The position numbers were made by a program, and so were the translations under genes. From Peptococcaceae bacterium (GTDB lineage Bacteria; Bacillota; Desulfotomaculia; Desulfotomaculales; UBA12532), in NCBI GenBank assembly GCA_003445475.1, contig DMDP01000012.1, positions 1 to 5,484 on the forward strand: 5,484 bases of DNA. The letters run 5' to 3'. Below the pieces are notes generated by a model, which was given only the letters and a program-made list of their open reading frames with translations, ran no database searches and was not told the origin of the DNA. This document shows positions 1 through 5,484 of this stretch, piece after piece (within the stretch, counting starts at the first letter, position 1; the number at the start of each line of letters is the position of its first letter).

Positions 1-260
1 GTGATTACGTGGGTCACGGCATAGGCCGTAAAATGCACGAAGACCCACAGGTGCCCAATTTTGGCCGGCCGGGGCGCGGCCCGCGCCTGGAGCCGGGGAT
101 GACCCTGGCCATCGAGCCGATGGTAAACGCAGGCACGTACGAGGTCGTGACACTCGATGACGGCTGGACGGTGGTGACGCGCGACGGGAGCCTGTCGGCG
201 CACTTTGAGCACACGATTGCGATTACCAACGGCGCGGCCGAGATTCTTACGCGGCCCTGA
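1..260 (+). CDS. map: Methionine aminopeptidase type I, C-terminal part (5' end outside window)
   Basis: This gene encodes the cytosolic metalloenzyme that removes the initiator methionine from nascent proteins. Only the last 85 residues are in the window; the reading frame begins at base 3 and ends with TGA at 258-260. Four active-site residues can be placed. They are the His of GHGIG (visible residue 5), the His of KMHEDP (12), the Glu of AIEPM (38) and the Glu of FEHT (69). Their spacing (7, 33 and 64 residues from the first His) equals that of E. coli MetAP H171, H178, E204 and E235, so three metal ligands and the substrate-contacting His are intact. The two Asp ligands lie upstream of the window. 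It is the first gene visible in the operon, and in Firmicutes map usually follows secY-adk. The start cannot be judged. Confidence 0.97.
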   Translation, partial: DYVGHGIGRKMHEDPQVPNFGRPGRGPRLEPGMTLAIEPMVNAGTYEVVTLDDGWTVVTRDGSLSAHFEHTIAITNGAAEILTRP

Positions 261-292
261 CAGCCCGTTGCGCTTTGACGGGAGGCAGGAGA

Positions 293-574
293 ATGCAGGA
301 GAATATCGGCCCCGGACGGGTGGTGGTTTCGCTCGCCGGGCGCGATGCAGGCAGGCATTATATCGTTCTCGGCGTGACGGACGGAGCACGGGTGTTGGTC
401 GTCGACGGTTTGTCCCGAAGGGTGCTTAACCCGAAAAAAAAGAACCCCAAGCACCTCAGGGCGTGTTCTTATGTGGCGGAAGAGGTGAGAGGAAAGGTGG
501 CGCGCGGCGAGCGGATAACGGATGCCGAAATACGGAGGGCGTTGCAGGTGTTTCTGGAGAAGGAGGGGTGCTGA
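293..574 (+). CDS. Small KOW-domain RNA-binding protein (L14e/L6e/L27e-like)
   Basis: This is a 93-residue basic protein sited between map and infA, where Firmicutes commonly carry a KOW-domain protein (YbzG-like in Bacillus). The N-terminal part (residues about 5-40: [15 protein letters not shown], then HYIVLGV and VLVVDGL) fits a KOW/SH3-like beta barrel. It is followed by a lysine-rich stretch [10 protein letters not shown] (46-55) and a helical C-terminus. RNA or ribosome binding is inferred from the fold; the cellular role is not established. I chose ATG 293 because GGGAGG at 280-285 lies 7 nt upstream; an in-frame TTG at 275 would add six unlikely residues. The TGA stop overlaps the infA ATG (TGATG), which suggests translational coupling. 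The Lys codons 48-50 form a run of eight A that contains an in-phase A AAA AAG heptamer (see findings). Confidence 0.88.
   Translation: MQENIGPGRVVVSLAGRDAGRHYIVLGVTDGARVLVVDGLSRRVLNPKKKNPKHLRACSYVAEEVRGKVARGERITDAEIRRALQVFLEKEGC
561..566 (+). promoter_or_regulatory. infA ribosome binding site inside the KOW gene
   Basis: AGGAGG lies 7 nt before the ATG at 574, within the last codons of the KOW gene. It fixes the IF-1 start at 574 despite an open frame extending far upstream. Confidence 0.85.
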
Positions 575-792
575 TGGGTGGTAAAGAGGTTATCGAGGTT
601 GAAGGAACGGTTATCGAACCCCTCCCCAACGCCATGTTCCGCGTCGAACTGCCCAACGGGCACAAGGTTTTGGCCCACGTTTCGGGCAAGATCAGGATGA
701 ATTTTATCCGCATTCTGCCGGGTGACCGGGTGCTGCTGGAGCTTTCGCCCTATGATCTCACCCGGGGCCGCATTGTATACCGCTACAAGTAA
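574..792 (+). CDS. infA: Translation initiation factor IF-1
   Basis: IF-1 occupies the A site of the 30S subunit during initiation and works with IF-2 and IF-3. The 72-residue product has the usual family length and is a single OB-fold (S1-type) domain. Recognisable conserved stretches are [23 protein letters not shown], in which the family's first strands lie, then [20 protein letters not shown] (residues 28-47) and [20 protein letters not shown] up to the C-terminal VYRYK. The start at 574 is set by AGGAGG at 561-566 and the standard length. The frame continues open upstream for more than 130 nt without a stop, but nothing there looks like IF-1. The start codon overlaps the stop of the preceding KOW gene, and rpmJ begins 19 nt after the stop. 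Identification is secure. Confidence 0.98.
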   Translation: MGGKEVIEVEGTVIEPLPNAMFRVELPNGHKVLAHVSGKIRMNFIRILPGDRVLLELSPYDLTRGRIVYRYK

Positions 793-811
793 GGTATCGG
801 GAGGGGTAGCC

Positions 812-925
812 GTGAAGGTCAGACCATCGGTAAAATTGATCTGTGAGAAGTGCAAAATCATTCGCCGCAAGGGCAGGGTAATCGTGATATGCGAAAACCC
901 CAAGCACAAGCAGCGGCAGGGATAA
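812..925 (+). CDS. rpmJ: 50S ribosomal protein L36, zinc-binding (C+) form
   Basis: L36 is the smallest protein of the large subunit. This one has the standard 37 residues, beginning [14 protein letters not shown] and ending NPKHKQRQG. The zinc ligands of the C+ type are all present: Cys11, Cys14, Cys27 and His32. The start is GTG at 812, preceded by GGGAGGGG at 799-806; the next upstream in-frame codons do not extend the family alignment. It sits in the conserved infA-rpmJ-rpsM order, 14 nt before rpsM. The presence of the zinc form here does not exclude a zinc-free paralogue elsewhere in the genome. Confidence 0.97.
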   Translation: MKVRPSVKLICEKCKIIRRKGRVIVICENPKHKQRQG

Positions 926-939
926 GGGGGTGAAGGGGT

Positions 940-1311
940 TTGGCACGCATTGCCGGGATTGACCTGCCACGAGACAAGCGCGTAGAGGTGGCCCTCACCT
1001 ACATTTTCGGGATCGGCCGCTCTACTTCCAGGAGGATTTTGCAGGCAACCGGGGTTAGTCCCGATACGCGCGTTAAGAACCTGACGGAAGAAGAGATTAC
1101 GCGCTTGCGGGAATACATCGATAAGAACCTCAAGGTTGAAGGGGATTTGCGCCGTGAGGTGGCGATGAACATCAAGCGCCTCATGGATATCGGTTGTTAC
1201 CGCGGCCTGCGGCACCGGCGCGGCCTGCCGGTGCGGGGTCAGCGCACCAGGACCAATGCGCGCACGCGCAAGGGGCCGCGCAAGACGGTCGGTGTCCGCA
1301 GGAAGAAGTAA
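940..1311 (+). CDS. rpsM: 30S ribosomal protein S13
   Basis: S13 lies in the head of the small subunit and contacts the P-site tRNA and the bridges to the large subunit. The 123-residue protein starts [20 protein letters not shown], contains [10 protein letters not shown] (residues 21-30) and the signature [20 protein letters not shown] (86-105), and ends in a basic tail GVRRKK. The start is TTG at 940, the only in-frame initiator that yields the conserved N-terminus. A G-rich tract at 925-938 must act as the ribosome binding site; it is poorer than AGGAGG. In E. coli, rpsM heads the alpha operon and its non-ATG start lies in the S4 translational repression site. A similar control here is possible, but I cannot show the pseudoknot. 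A strong 8-bp hairpin lies inside the gene at 1212-1234. Confidence 0.97.
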   Translation: MARIAGIDLPRDKRVEVALTYIFGIGRSTSRRILQATGVSPDTRVKNLTEEEITRLREYIDKNLKVEGDLRREVAMNIKRLMDIGCYRGLRHRRGLPVRGQRTRTNARTRKGPRKTVGVRRKK

Positions 1312-1325
1312 AGGGGGAAGAGATT

Positions 1326-1712
1326 TTGGCGCGGCGTGTTAGAACGCGGAAGAAAGAAAAAAAGCATGTCGAGCAGGGTGTCGCCCACATCAAGTCGACG
1401 TTCAATAATACCGTGATTACCATCTCCGACCCGCAGGGGAACACCATCACGTGGGCCAGCGCGGGTACCGTCGGGTTTAAGGGATCGCGCAAGAGCACGC
1501 CCTTTGCGGCGCAGCTGGCCGCGGAGAAGGCGGCAAGGGAAGCGATGGAGCACGGGATGAAAGAAGTCGCCGTTTTCGTGAAAGGCCCGGGCGCGGGCCG
1601 GGAGGCGGCCATCCGCTCCCTCCAGGCCGCGGGCCTGCAGGTAAGCCTTATTAAAGACGTTACGCCCATTCCACACAACGGTTGCCGGCCGCCGAAGCGC
1701 CGGCGCGTCTAG
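1326..1712 (+). CDS. rpsK: 30S ribosomal protein S11
   Basis: S11 is a platform protein of the small subunit near the mRNA exit and the 3' end of 16S rRNA. The product has 128 residues, close to the family norm. It begins with a basic arm [20 protein letters not shown], followed by [27 protein letters not shown] (34-47), [14 protein letters not shown] (86-99) and the C-terminal [18 protein letters not shown]. The start is TTG at 1326 with AGGGGG at 1312-1317, 8 nt upstream. The open frame runs back to about 1194, but that part overlaps the rpsM tail and is not S11-like. It starts 14 nt after rpsM. The Lys-rich arm includes an in-phase A AAA AAG heptamer at 1358-1364. Confidence 0.97.
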   Translation: MARRVRTRKKEKKHVEQGVAHIKSTFNNTVITISDPQGNTITWASAGTVGFKGSRKSTPFAAQLAAEKAAREAMEHGMKEVAVFVKGPGAGREAAIRSLQAAGLQVSLIKDVTPIPHNGCRPPKRRRV

Positions 1713-1733
1713 AAGTTTACAAGGAGGTAGATT

Positions 1734-2360
1734 ATGGCAAGATACACTGGGCCACGCTGCCGGCTCTGCCGCCGGGAAGGCGTGAAGCTCTATCTGAAAG
1801 GAGACCGCTGTTATTCGCCGCGCTGCGCGCTGGACAGGCGTCCCTTCGCGCCGGGGCAGCACGGTCGCGGCAGGAAGAAGGTAACCGAGTACGCCCTGCA
1901 GATCAGGGAAAAACAAAAGGTGCGGCGGATTTACGGTGTGCTGGAGACCCAGTTCCGCAATTACTTCGCGAAGGCCGAGCGCCAGCCGGGGATAACGGGC
2001 GAAAATCTCTTGCGGTTGCTTGAGCGTCGTCTGGACAACGTCGTCTACCGGCTGGGTCTGGCGGCGTCCCGGAGCGAAGCGCGGCAGCTGGTACGGCACG
2101 GGCATTTTCTCGTCAACGGGCGCAAGGTTGACATCCCGTCATTCCAGGTGCGTACCGGCGATACCATTACGTTGCGGCAAGAGAGCCGGTCCATACCGCG
2201 AATCCAGGAGTTAATGGAACGCGCAGCCGAGAAAGAGCCACCGGCCTGGCTGACTTACGATCCGGATCAGGCGACGGGACGGGTTGTTGCCCTTCCTTCG
2301 CGGGATCAGATCGACGTTCCCGTAAAGGAACACCTGATCGTGGAGCTGTACTCGCGCTAA
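1734..2360 (+). CDS. rpsD: 30S ribosomal protein S4, zinc-binding (C+) form
   Basis: S4 is a primary assembly protein of the 30S body and, in several bacteria, a translational repressor of its own operon. The 208-residue protein has an N-terminal zinc motif Cys9, Cys12, Cys26, Cys31, the same spacing as in Thermus S4. After this come the [14 protein letters not shown] loop (36-49) and an S4 RNA-binding domain at about residues 98-160 ([23 protein letters not shown], then [16 protein letters not shown]). The C-terminus [14 protein letters not shown] is typical. ATG 1734 is preceded by AAGGAGG at 1721-1727, 6 nt away. Its place between rpsK and rpoA matches Clostridia and E. coli; in B. subtilis rpsD lies elsewhere and lacks the cysteines. 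Identification is secure. Confidence 0.98.
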   Translation: MARYTGPRCRLCRREGVKLYLKGDRCYSPRCALDRRPFAPGQHGRGRKKVTEYALQIREKQKVRRIYGVLETQFRNYFAKAERQPGITGENLLRLLERRLDNVVYRLGLAASRSEARQLVRHGHFLVNGRKVDIPSFQVRTGDTITLRQESRSIPRIQELMERAAEKEPPAWLTYDPDQATGRVVALPSRDQIDVPVKEHLIVELYSR

Positions 2361-2383
2361 TCGGCTGGCCAGGAGGGGTCTTA

Positions 2384-3331
2384 ATGCTGGAAATCGAAAA
2401 ACCGCGGATCGAGTGTCTGGATATAGACGCCGACGGCACCTACGGCAGGTTCATCGTGGAGCCCCTCGAAAGGGGCTTTGGCATCACCCTGGGGAACTCC
2501 CTGCGCCGGGTGTTGCTTTCCTCCCTGCCGGGGGCGGCGGTGACGGCGGTGAAGATCGAGGGTGTGCTGCACGAATTCAGCACCATTCCCGGCGTGCGCG
2601 AGGACGTAACGGAAATCATCCTTAACCTGAAAGAGTTGCGGCTGAAGCTGCACACCGACGAAGAGAAAACGTTGCGGATAGAAGCCGACCGCGCAGGAGA
2701 GATCCGCGCCCGCGACATCATTGCCGACGCCGACGTCGAAATTTTAAACCCCGACCTCTACATCGCCACCCTGGACGACGGGGGGCGGCTTTTCGCCGAG
2801 ATTACCGTGGCCAAAGGGCGCGGCTACGTGCCGGCCGAAAAGAACAAGAAAGGGAACCACGTTATCGGGATTATCCCGGTGGACGCCATCTTTTCGCCGG
2901 TGCGCAAGGTGAACTTCGTTGTCGACAAGACGCGGGTGGGGCACGAAACCAGCCTGGATAAACTTACGCTCGAGGTCTGGACGGACGGGAGCATCCGCCC
3001 GGACGAGGCGGTGAGCCTGGCCGCCCGCATCCTGGGCGAGCACCTGCGCCTGTTTATCAACCTTACCGAGTCGGTGAACGACGTGGAAATCATGGTGGAG
3101 AAGGAAGAAGAAAAGAAAAACAAGATCCTGGAGATGCCCATCGAGGAACTGGATCTCTCCGTGCGGTCTTACAACTGTCTCAAGCGGGCCGGGATCAATA
3201 CCGTCGAGGACCTCATCCAGCGCAACGAGGAAGAGATGATGAAGGTGCGCAACCTGGGCAAGAAGTCGCTGGAGGAAGTGGTCAAAAAACTCGGCGAACT
3301 CGGCCTGAGCCTGCGCAAGGACGACGAGTAA
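2384..3331 (+). CDS. rpoA: DNA-directed RNA polymerase subunit alpha
   Basis: The alpha subunit dimer nucleates RNA polymerase assembly, and its C-terminal domain reads UP elements and activators. The product has 315 residues, the normal length. The N-terminal dimerisation domain (about 1-230) shows [18 protein letters not shown] and [20 protein letters not shown] (23-60), and later KGRGYVP and [17 protein letters not shown] charged linker (EKEEEKKNK) joins it to the helical C-terminal domain (about 250-315). That domain has [20 protein letters not shown], with Arg261, Asn264 and Cys265 matching the DNA-contacting E. coli R265, N268 and C269, and the helix-hairpin [18 protein letters not shown] 2384 follows AGGAGG (2371-2376) by 7 nt. 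Co-expression with S13, S11, S4 and L17 is the classical alpha operon. Confidence 0.99.
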   Translation: MLEIEKPRIECLDIDADGTYGRFIVEPLERGFGITLGNSLRRVLLSSLPGAAVTAVKIEGVLHEFSTIPGVREDVTEIILNLKELRLKLHTDEEKTLRIEADRAGEIRARDIIADADVEILNPDLYIATLDDGGRLFAEITVAKGRGYVPAEKNKKGNHVIGIIPVDAIFSPVRKVNFVVDKTRVGHETSLDKLTLEVWTDGSIRPDEAVSLAARILGEHLRLFINLTESVNDVEIMVEKEEEKKNKILEMPIEELDLSVRSYNCLKRAGINTVEDLIQRNEEEMMKVRNLGKKSLEEVVKKLGELGLSLRKDDE

Positions 3332-3343
3332 GGGGGAGAAGGC

Positions 3344-3682
3344 ATGGGCTACCGCAAATTAGGCGTCAAGAGCGATCACCGGCGCGCCTTGCTGCGCAAC
3401 CAGGTGACCTCGCTTTTCAAGCACGGGCGCATTAAGACCACCGAACCGCGGGCGAAGGAGGTTAAGGCGCTGGCGGAGAAGATGATCACTCTGGCCAAGC
3501 GCGGCGACCTGGCCGCGCGCCGCCAGGTGCTGGCCTTCGTCTGGGAGGAGAGTGTGGTCCGCAAACTCTTCGATAACATCGCCCCCAAGTACGATGAACG
3601 CGCCGGCGGCTACACCCGCATCGTCAAGCTCGGCCACCGCCGGGGTGACGGGGCGCCGCTGGTGATGTTGGAATTGCTCTAA
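3344..3682 (+). CDS. rplQ: 50S ribosomal protein L17
   Basis: L17 is a large-subunit protein near the peptide exit tunnel. The 112-residue product has the standard bacterial short form: [20 protein letters not shown] at the start, then [18 protein letters not shown] (23-40), [20 protein letters not shown] (71-90) and [21 protein letters not shown] near the end. ATG 3344 is preceded by a GGGGGAGAAGG tract (3332-3342), 12 nt after the rpoA stop. It is the last ribosomal protein of the cluster in this window, and truA begins 2 nt after its stop. Confidence 0.98.
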   Translation: MGYRKLGVKSDHRRALLRNQVTSLFKHGRIKTTEPRAKEVKALAEKMITLAKRGDLAARRQVLAFVWEESVVRKLFDNIAPKYDERAGGYTRIVKLGHRRGDGAPLVMLELL

Positions 3683-3684
3683 GC

Positions 3685-4422
3685 ATGCGGAACATAAAGG
3701 TTGTCCTGGCCTACGACGGAACCCGCTACTGCGGGTTCCAAAAACAGCCGGGCGGGTTGCCGACCGTCCAGGGCGTCCTGGAGGAGAGTCTCGCGCGGCT
3801 GGCCGGGAGGGAAATCAGGGTAACGGCGGCCGGTCGGACCGACGCGGGCGTGCACGCGCGGGGACAGGTCGTCAATTTTTTTACGGACTGGACGGTGCCC
3901 ACGGACAGGGTAGTCGCTGCCCTGAACGGCCTCCTCCCGGACGATATCGCCGCCCTCGCTGCCGAAGAGGTTCCGGCCGCGTTCCACGCCCGCAAGAGCG
4001 CCCGCACCAAGACCTACGTATACACCGTATACAACGCGCCGGTGCGCCACCCGCTGCACCGGCTTTACGCCCTGCATGTGGACCGGCCGCTGGATGTGGA
4101 CGGGATGCGGGCGGCGGTCGCCCACCTTGCGGGCAGGCACGACTTCAGCTCCTTCCAGAACACCGGGCGTCCGGTGGCTTCCGCCGTGCGGCACCTGTAC
4201 GAAGGCCGCGTCGAACGGGACGGCCCCTTCGTGAGGTTTACCTTCCGTGCCGACGGCTTTCTCTACCAGATGGTGCGGATCATGGTGGGCACCCTGCTGG
4301 AAGTCGGCCTCGGGCGGCTCCAACCGGACGCGGTCGGCGCGATTCTCGTTGCGCGCGACCGCGCCCAGGCGGGCCCCACCGCCGCGCCCCACGGCCTGTG
4401 CCTGGAGCACGTGGAGTATTAG
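3685..4422 (+). CDS. truA: tRNA pseudouridine(38-40) synthase TruA
   Basis: TruA converts uridines at positions 38-40 of the tRNA anticodon stem-loop to pseudouridine. The 245-residue protein has the family length and its signatures: [15 protein letters not shown] (8-22), the catalytic motif [18 protein letters not shown] with nucleophile Asp53, the [15 protein letters not shown] region, [32 protein letters not shown] and the end [19 protein letters not shown] 3685 lies 2 nt after the rplQ stop. No Shine-Dalgarno stands at proper distance, so translation probably depends on ribosomes ending rplQ. In many Firmicutes, ecfA1-ecfA2-ecfT separate rplQ and truA, and rplM-rpsI follow; neither is present here. 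A terminator-like hairpin follows. Confidence 0.97.
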   Translation: MRNIKVVLAYDGTRYCGFQKQPGGLPTVQGVLEESLARLAGREIRVTAAGRTDAGVHARGQVVNFFTDWTVPTDRVVAALNGLLPDDIAALAAEEVPAAFHARKSARTKTYVYTVYNAPVRHPLHRLYALHVDRPLDVDGMRAAVAHLAGRHDFSSFQNTGRPVASAVRHLYEGRVERDGPFVRFTFRADGFLYQMVRIMVGTLLEVGLGRLQPDAVGAILVARDRAQAGPTAAPHGLCLEHVEY

Positions 4423-4435
4423 GGGTGGGGGGAGG

Positions 4436-4466
4436 GGCCGGCCCGGGGGCCGGCCTGAGGGGTTTT
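4436..4466 (+). terminator. Probable intrinsic terminator after truA
   Basis: An 8-bp all-GC stem is formed by GGCCGGCC at 4436-4443 and again at 4448-4455, with a 4-nt loop CGGG. A short TTTT follows at 4463-4466 after a 7-nt gap. The T run is short and displaced, so this is a non-ideal terminator. It sits in the 63-nt gap between the convergent truA and SIMPL genes, where termination is expected. On the - strand the hairpin is followed by C-rich sequence rather than U, so it fits the + strand better. Confidence 0.5.
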
Positions 4467-4485
4467 CGGTCTGGAGCAGGGAAAC

Positions 4486-5211
4486 TTAAAAGCCCAGCTT
4501 GTAATCGATGGCAACAGACGCGGTGACCTCCACCTGTCCGGGTTCGATGATAGCGCCGGCCTCACCAGCCCCGACCTTTTGGGCCGAATAACGCAAGGGG
4601 ACGGGGCCGTACACGTTTTCCACGCGTACCGCGGCGATGCCGACAATCTTCGCGCCAAGGGCCCTGGCCACCACCTCGGCCTTGGCCCGCGCCTCCTTGA
4701 CGGCATTCTGCAACGCCAGGGCGCGTTCCGCGGCGTCGTTTTTCTTGAAGAAATGGATGCCGTGGCTCTGGTTGGCGCCGGCCGCAAAACCGGCGTCGAG
4801 CACCGCTCCAATCTTGCCGGGGTCATCCACAGTTACGCGGATATTATTGTTTACCCGGTAACCAACGATCTTTGCCTTGTCCGGTCCCTTGATCGGTTCT
4901 TCGTAAATGGGCCATACGCTGAACTCCACGGTCTGGAGGTTCTCGCGGGGTATCCCTAGGGCAACAATGGCCTTGATGACGCTTGCCACCAGGCGGGTGT
5001 TCTCCTGCTGCGCCTCCTGGGCCGTCCTGGCGGTGGTGGTAACGCCAAGGGTGACGGCGGCGGTGTCCGGCGCCACGGCGACGCGCCCGGTGCCGGTTAC
5101 CGAAAGCACGATCGTATCCTGTTTGGCGGGCTCCGCGGCGACGGCCTGCCCGGCAACGACAACAAGAGACAGCGCGGCAACTAAAAGGATTACGAGGAGC
5201 CTTTGCGGCAT
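4486..5211 (-). CDS. SIMPL-domain (DUF541) secreted protein
   Basis: This encodes a 241-residue exported protein of the SIMPL/DUF541 family (E. coli YggE, Brucella BP26 relatives), whose biochemical role is unsettled. A signal peptide is clear: MPQR, then a hydrophobic core LLVILLVAALSLVVVAG and a likely cleavage after AVAA (about residue 26). The mature part opens with IVLSVTGTGRVAVAPDTAAV (34-53), the usual first strand of the family. It continues with GYRVNNNIRVTVDD (117-130), AGANQSHGIHFF (144-155), a long Ala-rich helix AVKEARAKAEVVARALGAKI (170-189) and the closing strand GQVEVTASVAIDY. I chose the ATG at 5209-5211 because GGAGGTG (- strand, 5218-5224) lies 6 nt before it and the signal peptide begins there; an upstream in-frame ATG at 5277 would add 22 charged residues. 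It is convergent with truA and follows an ABC-2 permease-like gene on the same strand by 110 nt. Confidence 0.93.
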   Translation of the reverse strand: MPQRLLVILLVAALSLVVVAGQAVAAEPAKQDTIVLSVTGTGRVAVAPDTAAVTLGVTTTARTAQEAQQENTRLVASVIKAIVALGIPRENLQTVEFSVWPIYEEPIKGPDKAKIVGYRVNNNIRVTVDDPGKIGAVLDAGFAAGANQSHGIHFFKKNDAAERALALQNAVKEARAKAEVVARALGAKIVGIAAVRVENVYGPVPLRYSAQKVGAGEAGAIIEPGQVEVTASVAIDYKLGF

Positions 5212-5217
5212 TGACTC

Positions 5218-5224
5218 CACCTCC
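5218..5224 (-). promoter_or_regulatory. Ribosome binding site deciding the SIMPL start
   Basis: On the - strand this reads GGAGGTG and lies 6 nt before the ATG at 5211. It supports the shorter start over the in-frame ATG at 5277. Confidence 0.8.
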
Positions 5225-5288
5225 GGTAGTTTTATTGTCCCCACCCTCTTCTGGTGTTCTTTCTGGATATAATCCATCAGAAGGGTTC

Positions 5289-5318
5289 TGTATGACAGGG
5301 CGTGTTCAAATTTTTCAA
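5289..5318 (-). promoter_or_regulatory. Weak candidate promoter for the SIMPL gene
   Basis: On the - strand a TTGAAA (5313-5318) is followed after 18 nt by CATACA (5289-5294), which carries a TG one base upstream, as in extended -10 promoters. The -35 box matches five of six consensus bases; the -10 box matches only three. The 110-nt gap after the permease stop leaves room for a promoter, but read-through from the permease gene is equally possible because no terminator is visible between them. Confidence 0.25.
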
Positions 5319-5321
5319 GTC

Positions 5322-5484
5322 TTACAGGTCCCGCCCGTTAAAGATGCGTACGGCAAGCGCCAGGGCGACGCAGGCGTACAGCAGGGTGTAGACTAGCATC
5401 CAGAGGCTGGGCTCGGAGAGGCTGCCGAGCGGGCCCATCTGCCTTACCGCCGCCAGGGGATCCGCGGTGGCGGCGGGCAGCACG
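5322..5484 (-). CDS. C-terminus of a probable ABC-2 type transporter permease (5' part outside window)
   Basis: An open frame on the - strand enters from the right edge and ends with TAA at 5322-5324, giving 53 residues. The visible part begins VLPAATADPLAAVRQMGPLG. A hydrophobic segment follows, LWMLVYTLLYACVALALAVRIF, and then a short polar tail NGRDL. A last transmembrane helix closing with a short cytosolic tail, preceded by a Pro/Gly-rich extracellular-like loop, is typical of NatB/ABC-2 permease C-termini that export drugs, sodium or lipids. The membrane nature is seen directly; the family assignment is an inference from this short piece. The ATPase partner would be expected further right. 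Reading is in the same direction as the SIMPL gene. Confidence 0.6.
   Translation of the reverse strand, partial: VLPAATADPLAAVRQMGPLGSLSEPSLWMLVYTLLYACVALALAVRIFNGRDL

Noticed and set aside
73..87. GGCGCG/CGCGCC inverted repeat and adjacent GGCCGGCC in map
   Set aside because: Short, within coding sequence, and explained by GC-rich codons for Gly, Arg and Pro.
469..1215. Long open frame on the - strand opposite infA, rpmJ and rpsM
   Set aside because: It lies antisense to three certain genes, shows no recognisable motif, and is expected in GC-rich coding DNA.
1584..1599. GC hairpin GGCCCG/CGGGCC in rpsK
   Set aside because: Arises from the codons of the conserved KGPGAGRE motif in GC-rich DNA; no T run follows.
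1239..2105. 288-codon open frame on the - strand opposite rpsK and rpsD
   Set aside because: Shadow of two well-identified ribosomal protein genes; composition (Pro/Arg/Ala-rich) and lack of domains argue against a gene.
2460..2477. Terminator-like hairpin AGCCCC...GGGGCT followed by TTT inside rpoA
   Set aside because: It encodes the conserved EPLERGFG motif of alpha, the T run is only three bases, and termination here would destroy rpoA expression.
3679..4410. 243-codon open frame on the - strand spanning all of truA
   Set aside because: Mirrors the truA frame almost exactly; TruA motifs on the + strand are decisive and the antisense product has no recognisable features.
5265..5275. TATAAT on the + strand within GGATATAATCC, a possible + strand promoter
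   Set aside because: No -35 box lies at a suitable distance, and no + strand gene follows.
5211..5396. Small + strand open frame upstream of the SIMPL gene
   Set aside because: It overlaps the permease C-terminus and the SIMPL leader on the opposite strand, has no ribosome binding site and no recognisable protein features.
1..5484. CRISPR arrays, tRNA or rRNA genes, insertion sequences, attachment sites
   Set aside because: No spaced repeats, RNA-gene signatures, transposase motifs or terminal inverted repeats were seen; nearly the whole window is accounted for by coding sequence.

Overview
This window carries the distal half of a bacterial ribosomal-protein supercluster (spc/alpha region) on the + strand. 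After it come two convergent, unrelated genes on the - strand. The DNA is GC-rich. The gene order map - KOW protein - infA - rpmJ - rpsM - rpsK - rpsD - rpoA - rplQ - truA, the KOW protein between map and infA, strong AGGAGG-type ribosome binding sites, TTG/GTG starts and Clostridia-like protein sequences point to a GC-rich, probably thermophilic or anaerobic member of the Clostridia (Desulfotomaculum/Pelotomaculum/Moorella-like). The taxon is an inference from sequence style, not a database match.

Region 1 (1-3682): one tightly packed operon. It starts inside the 3' end of methionine aminopeptidase (map), followed by a 93-aa KOW-domain protein, translation initiation factor IF-1 (infA, overlapping by one base as TGATG), L36 (rpmJ), S13 (rpsM), S11 (rpsK), S4 (rpsD), RNA polymerase alpha (rpoA) and L17 (rplQ). 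Gaps between these genes run from overlap to about 30 nt. No internal promoter or terminator is visible, so the genes are probably co-transcribed from upstream of the window. Together they supply N-terminal Met removal, initiation, ribosome assembly and transcription. Both L36 and S4 are the zinc-binding (four-ligand) forms.

Region 2 (3685-4485): truA (tRNA pseudouridine synthase) follows the rplQ stop by only 2 nt and has no clear ribosome binding site. A GC-rich hairpin with a short T run then closes the operon. The energy-coupling-factor genes often found between rplQ and truA in Firmicutes, and rplM-rpsI often found after truA, are absent here.

Region 3 (4486-5484, - strand): a secreted or lipid-exposed SIMPL/DUF541 protein with a clear signal peptide. 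Upstream of it lies the C-terminal 53 residues of a membrane protein that resembles an ABC-2 type transporter permease and runs off the right edge.

The window is largely a conserved housekeeping locus and I see no new multi-gene system. The most unusual signal is a dnaX-type slippery heptamer (A AAA AAG, in phase) in the KOW gene. Its -1 frame stays open all the way into infA, so a frameshift would give a KOW-IF-1 fusion. This may well be coincidence but it can be tested.
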